Assembly: GCA_019633425.1 (NCBI GenBank)
Contig: WSUB01000176.1
Location: 1 to 64,000 of the forward strand
DNA length: 64,000 bases
Origin: Tulasnella sp. 424
Lineage: Eukaryota; Basidiomycota; Agaricomycetes; Cantharellales; Tulasnellaceae
Direction: 5' to 3'
Shown here: positions 9,803-20,283 of the stretch, one piece after another
How the letters are laid out: every line of letters starts with the position of its first letter
Numbering within the stretch: position 1 is the stretch's first letter
Position numbers and translations under genes: made by a program
The notes under the pieces: model-generated
The model's input: only the letters and a program-made list of their open reading frames with translations
Databases searched by the model: none
What the model was told of the DNA's origin: nothing

Positions 9803-12783
9803 TCAAACTGGAACCTCCCCGGAAGCATCATGCGGCTTCCTCTCGGTTAATAGTCGGCGGAGTAGGGCATAGTACGAAGCGGAAGCATAGTCATCCAGTC
9901 CGATTTCGAGAAAGATTTGAGTAGCTTCTGTATAAAGACGAATCGCGTCCTCCTGATCGTGATGCACGTCAGCAAGGCCCGACAGAGCCAAAGCTCTCCC
10001 GTATCGGTCGTCAATGTCGGTAGAGATTTGCAAGGCTTCCGAAAAGAGGGTGATGGCCTGGCTGAAATCATTCTGACACTGATGCGTGTGAGCGAGACCC
10101 CGAAGAGCTTGAGCTTTCCCTTTTCTATCGCCAATTTCGGTGCGGATTTGTAGATCCTTTGAGTAGAATGTGATGGCCTGGCTGTGCTCATTCCGAATCA
10201 GATGCACATCAGCGAGACCTTTCAGAGCATTGGCTCTCCCTATTCTGTCGCTGATGTCGGTGCTGATTTGTAGGGCCTCCGAGTACAATGAAATGGCCTC
10301 GCTGTACTCTTCTCGAACACGGTGAACCTCCGCAAGACCCCAAAGCGCAGAGGCTCTCCCCCGTCTATCGCCGACGTCAGTGCGGATTTGTAAGACTTCC
10401 GAGTAGAATGTAATGGCCTGACTGTGCTCGTTCCGAAGCCGATGCATGGTAGCAAAACACGAAAGAACTTCGGCTCTCCCTCGTCTGTCACCGATTTCGG
10501 TGTAGATTTGTAGGGCCTCCGAGTAGAATTCACTGGCCTGGCTGTACTCGCCTCGAGTCCGATGCACCTCACCAAGCCCCCAAAGAGCTTTGGCCCTCCC
10601 TCGTCTGTCGCCGATGTCGGTGCGGATCTTTAGGGCCTCCGAGAAGAACGTAATCGCTTGGCCATGCTCACTTCGAATCCGATGCACCTGGGCAAGGCCC
10701 CAAAGATCATCAGCTCTCCCTCGGCTGTCGCCGAGTTCGGTGCGGATTTTAAGGGCCTCCGAGTAAAAGGTAATGGCCTGGCTGTGCTCGCCCTGAACCG
10801 AATGCACTTCGGCGAGACCGTCCAGAGCATCGGCCCTCCCCCGTTCGTCGCCGATGTCGGTGCGGATTTGTAGGACCTCCGAGTAGAGTGGAATGGCCTG
10901 GCCGTACTCATTCTTAACCCGATGCACCTCAGCGAGGCCGAAAAGCGGATCGGCTCTCCCTGGTCTGTCGTCGATGTCGGTGCAGATTTGAAGGGCCTCC
11001 GAGTAGAATGGAATGGCCTGGTCGAATTCGCTTTGAAGCCGATGCACCTGTCCCGTTTGCACCAGTGCAGCTGCCTTGCCTTTCTTGTCGCCGGTGTCGG
11101 TGTAGCCATCCACAGCCTTGGCGAAGTAGTCCAATGCACGGAGGTAGTCGCCCTGCCGTACGTACATTTCGCCCAGTTTCACCAGAAGCTCCGGAGAGTG
11201 GGCTGGGGAAGCCGCCGGATCCGAGGTCCGAACAGGATTCGGAATGATCTTGGGCTTCATCAAATTTGATCAGCCACGTAGAATTAACCCAAAATGACCG
11301 ACGCTCACCATCCAGCCGATTGACTTTCGAAATTCCTCGGCAGTTGGCCGTTTGCTAGGCTCGATGCTCCAGCACAAAAGCATGACCGAACAAAGCGCCT
11401 GGATCAACGACATGCGTTCGTGTTCGGTGAGGGATGGGAGCTTTCCCTGAATGACGCGCGTGACGACCGTGAACTCCGCGCGGACATCTTGAAATGGAAT
11501 GTTATTCGTCATAACCTATTTCAGAGCTTATCATTAAGTGTCCTTCTGAAGTGTATAACAATTTAGCTTTACCTCGTAGGCTACCCATCCCAACGCCCAG
11601 ATGTCGCTGCGGAGGCTAGGGTCCTCCTCACGAAACAGCTCTGGAGCGGCCCACCGAAGGGTGTATTGATCTCCCGTGAGCGTTATGGTATTGGTCGAGG
11701 CACAGAACAGTGCTTCAAGCGAAAGTGCTGCGGGGTGTTCATTTTGAGCTGGCTTCGTCTCCTTCCTGAGATTGTCGGTTTTGATGCGACGGGCCGATCC
11801 AAAGTCGGTAATTACCGCGCGACATTTCGGGTTCACTAATACGTTTATCTGCGGAGTATAGGACGAGGTTTGCCAAGTGTATCATCGTGACGCTGCTAGA
11901 ACCTACAGATTTCAGGCCGCCGTGGCATATGGGGGGCTGTCGGCTGTGGAGGTATTCCACTCCTCCGGCCACGTCGCTAATCTGGAATGCAAATGTTATC
12001 TTAGAGCTACGTTGTTTGAAAGTCATTTAGTTCCTACCAGATTTATTCGCTCAGGTATCTCCCAATCTCTCGAGGTAATAAAGTCCTTCAAGGTGCCGTT
12101 GTCCTCCCAGGGAAAGACCAGCCAGATTATCTCCTTCGATAGGTCTTCGACGAATCCTTCGAGTTCGATGATGTTTTCATGGGAAAGTCCGACCAAGAAT
12201 TCCGCTTCTCTGACCGTTAACTGAATCGAAACAAAAACACCTCAGCGCTGAAACTACTGCGCAATCGGATAAACATTCTAACCCCCAATACCCGCTTTAG
12301 ATCGCCTGACATCTTCATTTTCTTTACCGCTACAGCCTGTGAGACGGGAGTCGATGAGCTGCTCGACGTCACTGTCAACGAAACGCCAAGCAGAACAGAC
12401 CTTCAACCCCGGGGATGTTTCTCCAGCAGGATCACCTGGGTCGAGACCTTTGCTCTGGGTAGGATCGGAATGGTTCGTACTTTCTTTACCGCCTGGAGAG
12501 GCCAAAAAGGCTCGCGAAACCGTTGCATTTCCCCCCTTGAACTCGCAGGTGTCTTTCGGGAATTCGATTGAGGACTGTTCGATTCGCCATTTCGCAAGTT
12601 GTTCGAGCCGATCCCTCTATGAGGAAAACATGCTTTTAGTGAGCTACCGGAGCTGCCAATGGAGTCCTGAGAGCGACGTACCATTTTGGCAGTCAGCTGG
12701 AACCCACTGGAAGAAGCATCGTGGCTCAACGATGGCTCAAGCAGACCACAAGGGCCGACATCGTGGCTTCCGTCTTTTTGCAT
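9803..12783 (-). CDS. KT2: kinase-TPR protein (11 repeats) with degenerate catalytic loop
   Basis: Eight exons on the minus strand: 12783-12682, 12616-12401, 12336-12283, 12220-12038, 11981-11907, 11848-11573, 11515-11309 and 11254-9803. All are multiples of three (about 854 aa). The start MQKDGSHD and exon pattern match KT1. The kinase part keeps GGNATVSRA, AVAVKKMK, VREAEF, TDFGSAR, RWAAPEL and DIWALGW. The catalytic loop reads CHGGLKS where the five paralogues have HGDLKS, because a GAC codon has become GGC near 11920. The proton-accepting Asp is therefore missing, and a pseudokinase is the simplest reading; a sequencing error is the alternative. The donor of the third intron is GTTAGA, weak but legal. 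Eleven 40-residue TPR units follow. Confidence 0.92.
9878..11197 (-). repeat. 120-bp tandem array in KT2 (11 units)
   Basis: Eleven in-frame TPR units on the minus strand. Ten are exactly 120 bp and the last is a few codons shorter. The extra units relative to KT1 are internal, since first and last units correspond between the genes. Confidence 0.92.
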
Positions 12784-13787
12784 TGAACGGTTTATTGTAA
12801 GTAAGAGAAGGCTGGTTGGTTTTGTGAGGGGGAAGCGGATGGAGTGTTGGTGGGTCGAGTTGCCTGAAACCGTGATGTGGCGATATGAAGGTCGTACATA
12901 AAACTGCCTTGCACCCCGAAGTCGCTTTGAGGGGTGTCTGCGCTCCGAATAGCGTTCCTTGCAATACCAGTGCTTGCCCTGCATTCGCCGAGATCTATCC
13001 GCTGAGCAGCCTCAGGAAACGAGAGATCTCTGACAGTCTCTCCGGGCACCACCCCACTCAGCTTTCATTTAGCGTGCACCTGATCAGGCTAAATACTCAT
13101 TACATTCATTCAATGATTAAACTTTGGGTCTTTTTGCTCCGGAAGAATCGGTTTCTAGTTGACTCTCCGACCTCAATAGGTTAACTGGCTGCCTGGCGCG
13201 TTTCTTTGAAGCTGTTCCCCCTGGCCAACACGAGTGCTTCAGATATCTGACACGAAACTGATACACGACTGTGAGATGCGTGGGATGAGTGAGGGGGAAC
13301 AATGAAAGATTGAGAGACGGCCTCTGATTGGCTACAGGGGTTGAGAACAAACACGAGTCCAAGTGTCATCACGACTTCAGACTCTCATTCCCAAACCCAC
13401 CCCCCCTCACACGCCGACACTGGAAAACAATGCCAGTGTCATGAACTCCTCACCCAACGATCGTGCATCAAGTGTCCACCCTTCCTCAACGCTAAACCAC
13501 CACTAACTTTGAATGCACATCGTCCCCTTCAAAGTCTCAACCCGTTTACAACCGCCATCGTCTCCCGCCTCCTCCCTCTGAAACCACCACCTGTACTTTT
13601 TCATACCAACTTACGAACCTCAACCGTCACCATCAACCACCAACAAGCTTCCAGCATGACTGGACATATCACAAGGCGTCCATTTACTTTCTCCACCTAT
13701 CTCCATCAAATTTTACCGAGCCTCGTCTTATCGTCCGCCAGCCACCGGCCAAGCACGACGACCTCGAATCCAGTCAACTCTTCAACC
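12784..13787. other. intergenic region between KT2 and the 13.8 kb gene
   Basis: This is the presumed divergent promoter region for KT2 (-) and the hypothetical gene (+). An open frame runs from 13341 into the hypothetical gene, but its sequence up to 13787 is low-complexity and C-rich, as expected of 5' leader DNA. No other feature is recognised. Confidence 0.5.
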
Positions 13788-16095
13788 ATGGCTCCGAAAG
13801 TCATCACGCTACCCAAGGACGAGACGACCCAGGCTGTTGAAGATTGTAAGCATAACGCGTTGACAGGGCGAATCCCGCCGTTGATGCTGACCGCTGGGGC
13901 CATGTTTGTAGTTGTAAACAACGCCGTCCCTGCAGTCAATATTGATATGGAATCGCCAGCCCTCCCCCTCCTCCTCTCACCTCAATCGCGACGCGTCCCC
14001 CCACGAGAAGACTCGTCACTGGATCCCGGCCCATCAACCCGGAGACCTCGGCACAGTCTATCTCTCGCCAGCTTCTCCGACCTCACTCAACACGTCCAGG
14101 ACTCAATTTTACCAACCCTCAGCTGCGCCACCCGACTCCTCACCGCCCCCACCAACCCTGCCCGCGAACCCGCCACACCTCCAAGACCTCGGCCACACAG
14201 CTCGACCTCTCGGTCAGACAAGTCCCTCGGGAAATCGTCCTCTGTTCCATCAAACTCTCAGGGTTACGAGTGGCGACAGACGGAAACGACCGATGACTAC
14301 TGCCTTTTCGACCTATCTGGCCCCAGAAATGGACCGGCCGCGAAGAAAAGTTCAACGTCAGTTGTTCTTTTGATGCTGTCGCCGTGGAAATACAGTGCCC
14401 GAGACTTGGAGGATCTAGTCACCGAGCGTCAGGTATCGGGTTTTCACGCTTGTGGCCTGTCCTCAGACTGACACAGACCCGTTTAGACGAAGAAATCGTC
14501 ATCCCGAAGCTCCTCTAGACGGAGCAAGATCACGCCTCTATTAGCCAAGGTATTTCAGCTGTTTCCCGCCCTGTCCTCCTAATCTAAGCAACCGAACCCC
14601 CAAACAGCTTGCAGCGTATTCTCAACAAGTCGGAAGTCGACATGTCATCATTTCAACTTACGAATACTGGTCTTTCGGTCGCTTCGAGTCGAACTCGGAA
14701 TACGGTACTTTGCATCTAACCCCGATCATGTCTCATGACTCTGGAGACCCGGGGATGATCAATAGTCGTTCTGGAGCTGTAAGTGTCTTGACATGGCGCT
14801 TCGCCTAATTCCTGACCTCTTTCACTCAGTCCCGCGAAGACTGCCAATGGTCTGTAACGGTCCTTCAAGCGTCGTTGTACTGGACACACCAAGCCTTTGA
14901 AGCCTCTAAACCGGCTCGCCACTCACCGCGCAAGACGAGGATAGCACCATCTTCACCGCAGAAACGTGTTCGAGATGCGGAAGAAGGAGATACCGAGGAC
15001 GAGGCCGAGGTGGACGATTGGCTGCAAGCTTCAACCTTCTCGATTACGTCTGTCGATCAACCTTCGCCCTCTAAGCGGTCCAGACGATCAAGGCTAAGCT
15101 TCGCCGATTTACCATCCATCGAAGAGGAGGAAGCTTCGCAGCCGTCGTTGCGACGGTCTACGAGGCAGCGGTCTGCGGTGCAGCTGTCGATGTGTTCTTC
15201 GTCGAGCGCTACCGCCGTGGCGGAGAAGACGAAGCCGAAACCGACGGGGACGAGAAGGAAAGACAAGACTGGTACCACGTCCACCCGAGCCGAGTCGAGC
15301 AAACGCGGTAGCACGGGTGGAGCTCGTACCGCAGGGAGGAGTAAACCAACTGCCACCGAAACACCCGTTACGTCCGCGCACGTCCGCGAATCGAGACCTG
15401 TAGCCGCAGCCAAGGCCTCCGCGCCTTCCCCCAAGCGTCCCCGCAAACACGCCCGAGAAGACGACCTGACCGACATCGAGGATCAACCGTCGCCGTCCAA
15501 GAAAGCCCGTATCCGACCGCCGCCCTTGGCACTTTCCGCACCGCCCAAATCACCTTCCAAGCGAGTGAGGAACGAACCCACAGCCATCGTCTCCCCGATG
15601 TACGTCCCCAGCAGCTCCGGCAGACCATCAGCGACGACCACGCGGGTCACTAGGTCCTCGAGCCTCGTCAAGAGCTCCTCACGGACGCTCTACCTCGAAC
15701 GCATATACGTCCCCGGTACGGGAATCGCCATCGCCGAATCCGATCGGTGGTCGAACCAAGGCAACCTCAGCGACAACCGCGACCGCGACCGCGACAACAA
15801 CAGCCGCGAATGGCTCCACTCGAAAGAGGACAGCTACCAGACGGCGGTCGAGTCGGACGATCGGGAGGAGGAAGAGGAGTTTTACGGGGACGTACCTTCG
15901 CCGGCTGCGATGGCCAAGTTGCGTTCGGGTTCGGAGGAGTATGATTCGGGATATGGCCGGTCGACGTCGCCGTATGTTCCGGATGAGGGTACGCTTAAGC
16001 GCTTAGCGGTGAGGACGGATCATGTCAACGACCCAAAGTCGATGGGGTCGCTTCTCAAGAAGGGGTCGAAGAATAAGAAGGCTGGCGTGGCGTGA
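13788..16095 (+). CDS. hypothetical basic Ser/Pro-rich protein, probably nuclear
   Basis: I do not recognise the family. The start MAPKVITLPKDE at 13788 follows a favourable CAACC context. Inferred exons are 13788-13845, 13912 to about 14432, about 14488-14549, 14608-14778 and 14830-16095. The first intron is 66 bp with no in-frame stop, so it may be retained. The middle exons give a structured-looking stretch (HVIISTYEYWSFGRFESN, then DCQWSVTVLQASLYWTHQ). The last exon is long, charged and disordered, with repeated SPSKR/SPSKKAR motifs that look like nuclear localisation or CDK-type sites, an acidic EEEEEF run, and a Lys-rich end (SLLKKGSKNKK). It is about 690 aa. Its stop faces the end of UBA2. 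Exon 3 length is uncertain by a base. Confidence 0.65.
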
Positions 16096-16555
16096 AGCGC
16101 TTACGTTGGGTTGGCCTTTTTTGTTTTTCTTTCCTCCTCTTTTTTTGGTTCCCCGATTTTTTTCTTTGCACGCTCTGGTGGTACCAACATCTATGATTGG
16201 GATCCGCTGATTGCATTCTGTGGATCACTTCATCTTCTTTTTTTTATTAGTCGCTAGTTATACCTTTCCTCATCGCTTCTATTGCACATTGTTCTTTTTT
16301 TTTTCACCTTCTTCGCTGCTTTGGATGTTAACATGAATCGCTACATTGTCATCCTTATCGCCCAGAACCCCCTTGTCTCCTGTGCTGCCCAAGTTGTTTT
16401 GTAGTAGGTAGTTGGTACGCCGCATTATCTTATTTACGAGTCCGTCCGGTAACCGAGTATGTTCGAAAGCGTGAATTTTCAGATAGGCGAAAGCAGTTTT
16501 TTTAAGTACACGGAATAAATGCACGGAATTATCTAAAGCCCCGGTTAACGACGTT
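16096..16555. other. convergent 3' region
   Basis: This spacer lies between two convergent gene ends. It contains several T-rich runs, as expected of 3' untranslated regions, and no further gene. Confidence 0.5.
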
Positions 16556-19297
16556 CTAAAGCACCTCCATAACATCGTCGTCGTCGTCGCTGATGACAAT
16601 GTGCCCATCCTCATCCTCCTCCAGGTGCTCTTGAGTCCTAGCTCTCTTTGCAGGGCGGATATCGTCCTCCGAGGCCGCCCGCTTCCTCGACGATTCAGCG
16701 ACGACAATCTCGGGCTCGTCGTCGACTTCCTCGGTGGTGTCTGGTGCCGGAGGCTTCGGTCTGGCGTGCTGCTTGGGTGACGGGAAGGTTGCGGGAAGGA
16801 TGAAGGCGGGAGACTCTGCAGACGTGCCCTCCCTAATGAGGCGAGAAAACGATCAATTAAGCTTTGTTGCAGGGTTGAAGAATGATGACTCACGGAAGTG
16901 GACTCAGAGCAAGCACGACGTTCTCGAACACTTCGTCCTCATCAACGATCGTCAAGAACTTGCCCCTCGTGCAACTTAAACTCTCCAAGGTACTCCCCAA
17001 ATTATCGTCCATGTCGGGATCGGAAAGCAACCGCTGCCCTTCATACACAGCAACTTCTCTTCTCTCGCTCTCATCATCCTCACCCTCGCCATCCTCCATA
17101 TCCTCGTCGTCTCCCACTCCACGTTCGGCCCGAAGCACAGCGTTGATCAAGTCGCCCAACGTCACTCGAGCGGGGTCGCACTGCACCGAGACGTACTGGT
17201 CTCGGCATATCCCGCATGCTGGATTCGGTGGGGAGACATAGTACGTGGCGAGCGGGACGCTGGCTTTACCCGCTTGGAGACCTGCTATGCGAATACCGGA
17301 AGGCTGAGACGGGGATGCTACAGGGATAGGCTTGCCGGTTGCTTTGGCCCGTAGGATGTGGAGGGCTTGCAAGACGATCAAGCCGGAGATGATTGCGTTG
17401 GTGGTGGCGATTGCAGGGATGATATTGCCTGCCATTTCTGTTCGGAGTTAGGTCGCGCGCCCACGCCGGTTAGCCAAAGCGCAACTTCCTAGCAACGCCG
17501 ACGGAGCAAACTTACCTTTGACTTCCCATCTTGTCTTGTTCTCGATAGCGTATGCGGTGGCACGGAGATTAGCAGTAGCAGTGACAAAGTCTAAAGTATC
17601 TGAATCATCCTTGTCGAACGATATGCTCGTCTCCTTTCCTGAACGAAGCCGTGCGGCGAGGCGGGATAAGCTGCAACAGGACCAGGCCTCAGTAGGTGAA
17701 TAGGAAAAGGGAAACAAGGGCTCGAGAGAAAGCGTTACCTCTCGTCGAACAGCTGCACGTTATCCTTCAAGCTAAGCTGTCTCTGATCTTTCAATTTCGC
17801 CTGAGCAGACGAAGATGCTACGCCTCCATTTGGGACCGTAGAGCTCCCAGTACCGTTCGCGGTCACGTTAGCAGTGGAGGGTCCGCTCGTTTCACTGGAA
17901 GATGGTGCAGGAACGGCGGGAGGAGTAAACTGGTCGGCCAAGATCGAGTCTCGGTCTAGGGGCGTCGGTGGTTTTCTCGCCTTCCACATATCAGCCATCG
18001 AGAGAAGTCGTTTGATATCTTCGTTAAAGACCTATATGGGAAGGACCTCGGCTTGAGCAAACCCTCCATTGCGCGGAGGGTCAACATCCTACCTTGTTGA
18101 ATACCAACGCCGCTGCCTGTTCTGGTGAAGCGGATAACAACGACTCCCGTACTCGTTTAAACGCCCTTGCCTCCTCCCTCAGCTTTGCTATCTCGGTTGC
18201 TGGGGTACGGGGAAGCCCGATCCGTGAGCGTTACGTTCACAAAAGTCGCACCATGACTTGACCCACCATTCTCTCCCTGAGCAGCAGCTTGATCTAGCTC
18301 GCCCTCGTCATCCTCTTGCTCTCCAAACAGCTGTCTGAGAAGATCGTCCGGTTAATCAAGAGAAACCTCCTAGCTTGAGGAGTTTTTGAACCTACGATAA
18401 GAGGTAGCTTTTTGCCCAGACGATGCAATGTATTGGAGTTGAGGGAGTTGAGCGGATCGTGCAAACAGGGAAAGTCTTGGGAGTGGGCTTTGGCATACAA
18501 TCGAAACATTCGGTTGAGTCCTATCATTCGCAGAGGGATGAGTGGAAGTGTGCGTGGCTAGTAGTCTCAGCCTCTAAGCTGAGCCATATACGCTCCCCGA
18601 CATACCCGCAAAATAGGTTGCACCTGACCAAGGTAGCCTGCAGTACCAGATTCTACAAGAGGTACGTTGGCAGCCATACACATCTTGTTTACATGGCGAC
18701 GAGCATCTAGAGGCAGTGCGCGACTATGAGATCTGAAAGGTTGAAGGATAAAGGAGGCGATAGCGACTTGCCCAAGTTATCCAGGGCGTTTAGAACGATG
18801 TCAAACGATTTGAACCACGTAGCGTCGAATTGCTCTTCTTTTATGTTCCCGTGTATTGGGGTAATTTTGCAAGAGGGGTTGAACGCTTGAGCGGTTCGAG
18901 CTGCGACCTGCCGACGCAATACAATATGGGAAGCGGCGAGCCCGTTGTAGTGATGAGTGAGGCGACACTATGTGGTTCTTGCAGCGGAGCTTCCCTACCA
19001 GAGCTTTGGACTTCTTGACATCCTTCTTTCGGAATAGGAACTGACGATTGAGGTTGGACAAGTCGATTGTGTCGAGGTCGAGCAAAGTGATGTCGCCAAA
19101 TCCAGTCAAAACGACGTTCTTAACTATTCTTATCGGAGATTCTATGAGTATCCATACTCTTATACAATCGACTGCAATGATGACGCACGCAATTCGCAGC
19201 CAATCCCACCAGCGCCCACCATCAAAACGCGCGTCTGAGCGAGTTTGTCGACAAGGTTGGGTCCCAAGATAGCGAGTGCATGGGTATTTCGTGGCAT
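16556..19297 (-). CDS. UBA2: SUMO-activating enzyme subunit 2 (UBA2)
   Basis: This is the catalytic subunit of the heterodimeric SUMO E1. It adenylates SUMO with AOS1 and carries it as a thioester. The minus-strand start [13 protein letters not shown] is followed by the nucleotide-binding [13 protein letters not shown], an intron, then [20 protein letters not shown] and [20 protein letters not shown]. The thioester cysteine is in [20 protein letters not shown] (Cys codon at 18463-18461). The CFDC and CGIC pairs fit the structural zinc site. [20 protein letters not shown] near 17420 is typical of UBA2. The C-terminus is acidic ([13 protein letters not shown]), as in other UBA2 proteins. There are multiple short introns. 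An apparent upstream sequence difference from yeast UBA2 in the 17.7-18.0 kb linker is Ser/Pro-rich and disordered. Confidence 0.93.
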
Positions 19298-20032
19298 CCT
19301 GTAACTTTCAACCTCCGAGCTTTAAACTTGATTTGCAATGAGCCAGACGAGTTAATTCTAAAGTCAACGACGCGTCGAGATGTGGTTCTAGGGAGGGAAG
19401 GGTTAAAGTTCTAGGCAGAAAAGCGAATTGCAACCTAGACCGCGCTTTCCCACAGTGTTCCCTCATCTCTCTGACGCCACCAATCGGAGCTGCATTGAGC
19501 CACTATCTCGAGTCCATAAACCCCAAACGCTCCCATCCGGAGTCCAGGGCAATTTCGGTCGTTGAAACCTCATCAAGACGCAAATATTTCTTTCGAATCC
19601 TGCCTCAGCAAAAAGACTGGAACCCCCCGAGGCGAGTCCAAACAAAAGATCAGAGCTTAGAGGAAACATGCATTGTTTCGGGAAGAGCGACAGGCTTATT
19701 GAGAGAAATAAATAGGAGCGTATAGGACAATTGTGTCAAATCCCTAGCATGCCACCTCGTCGCGGCCATCTTGATGAGACCTCAACTTCGTCAACATGGC
19801 TTTTCGAGGAGGTTCTAGTGTAAAAAACCGGGGGGAGCACATGAATAGCACTATGTACAGGATGCCGCTGCCCACTTTTCTTAAGGAGAGAATCACTCAG
19901 GCAGAGGAAGACCTCCGGATATCCTCTCAGGCCGCCACGCCCCACCATACTCATTCACCTCATTGATGCTCATAAATATTCCATTCAATCCATCCAGTTA
20001 CCAGTACGCTCCTCATTAATTTTCCAAATTGT
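19298..20032. other. upstream region of UBA2, no gene
   Basis: This is the presumed UBA2 promoter followed by sequence with no recognised gene. Short frames at 19463-19954 lack family features. Confidence 0.45.
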
Positions 20033-20245
20033 ATGAAACGAAACTACGACGCCGACCGTCGTCCTTCCGTCCGACGTCAGGGTGGTTACCGCAGTGGATC
20101 CCAGGAAAACCACAATTTAGTGTGTATTGACAATAACTCGTAAGGGCACCCTGACGACCTCTCCTATACAGAGGGATAAACTCAAGAAACCTGCGAAATG
20201 GCGAACTGATTATACCTCGACTTGCCGGAAGATAGCTGCGAGTTC
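20033..20245 (+). pseudogene. truncated 5' fragment of a KT4-like kinase gene
   Basis: An ATG at 20033 opens 29 codons (MKRNYDADRRPS...) that end at 20119 before a GTGTGT donor. The same layout is seen in exon 1 of KT4 (32 codons, GTGCGT donor). After an acceptor at 20171 the frame continues RDKLKKPAKWRTD, matching the KT exon 2 start RDRLEKLAKWRID. Homology stops near 20245, before the Gly-loop region, and runs directly into the 3' end of KT3 on the other strand. It is a broken kinase gene lacking its kinase and TPR regions. Confidence 0.7.
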
Positions 20246-20283
20246 TGTGGGACCCCGCTCAAACTGGAATGTTCCCCGAAGAG

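Noticed and set aside
13341..13787. Upstream extension of the 13.8 kb gene to an ATG at 13341
   Set aside because: The added residues are low-complexity Ser/Thr/Pro/His from C-rich leader DNA. The ATG at 13788 has a better context and starts a more protein-like sequence.
15057..15476. Antisense frames of 139 and 125 codons
   Set aside because: They are complementary to the Ser/Arg-rich last exon of the hypothetical gene and explained by its biased codons.
16279..16893. 204-codon minus-strand frame rich in Ser/Arg/Thr
   Set aside because: It is an out-of-frame reading of the UBA2 C-terminal exon. The correct frame gives the acidic tail and stop at 16556.
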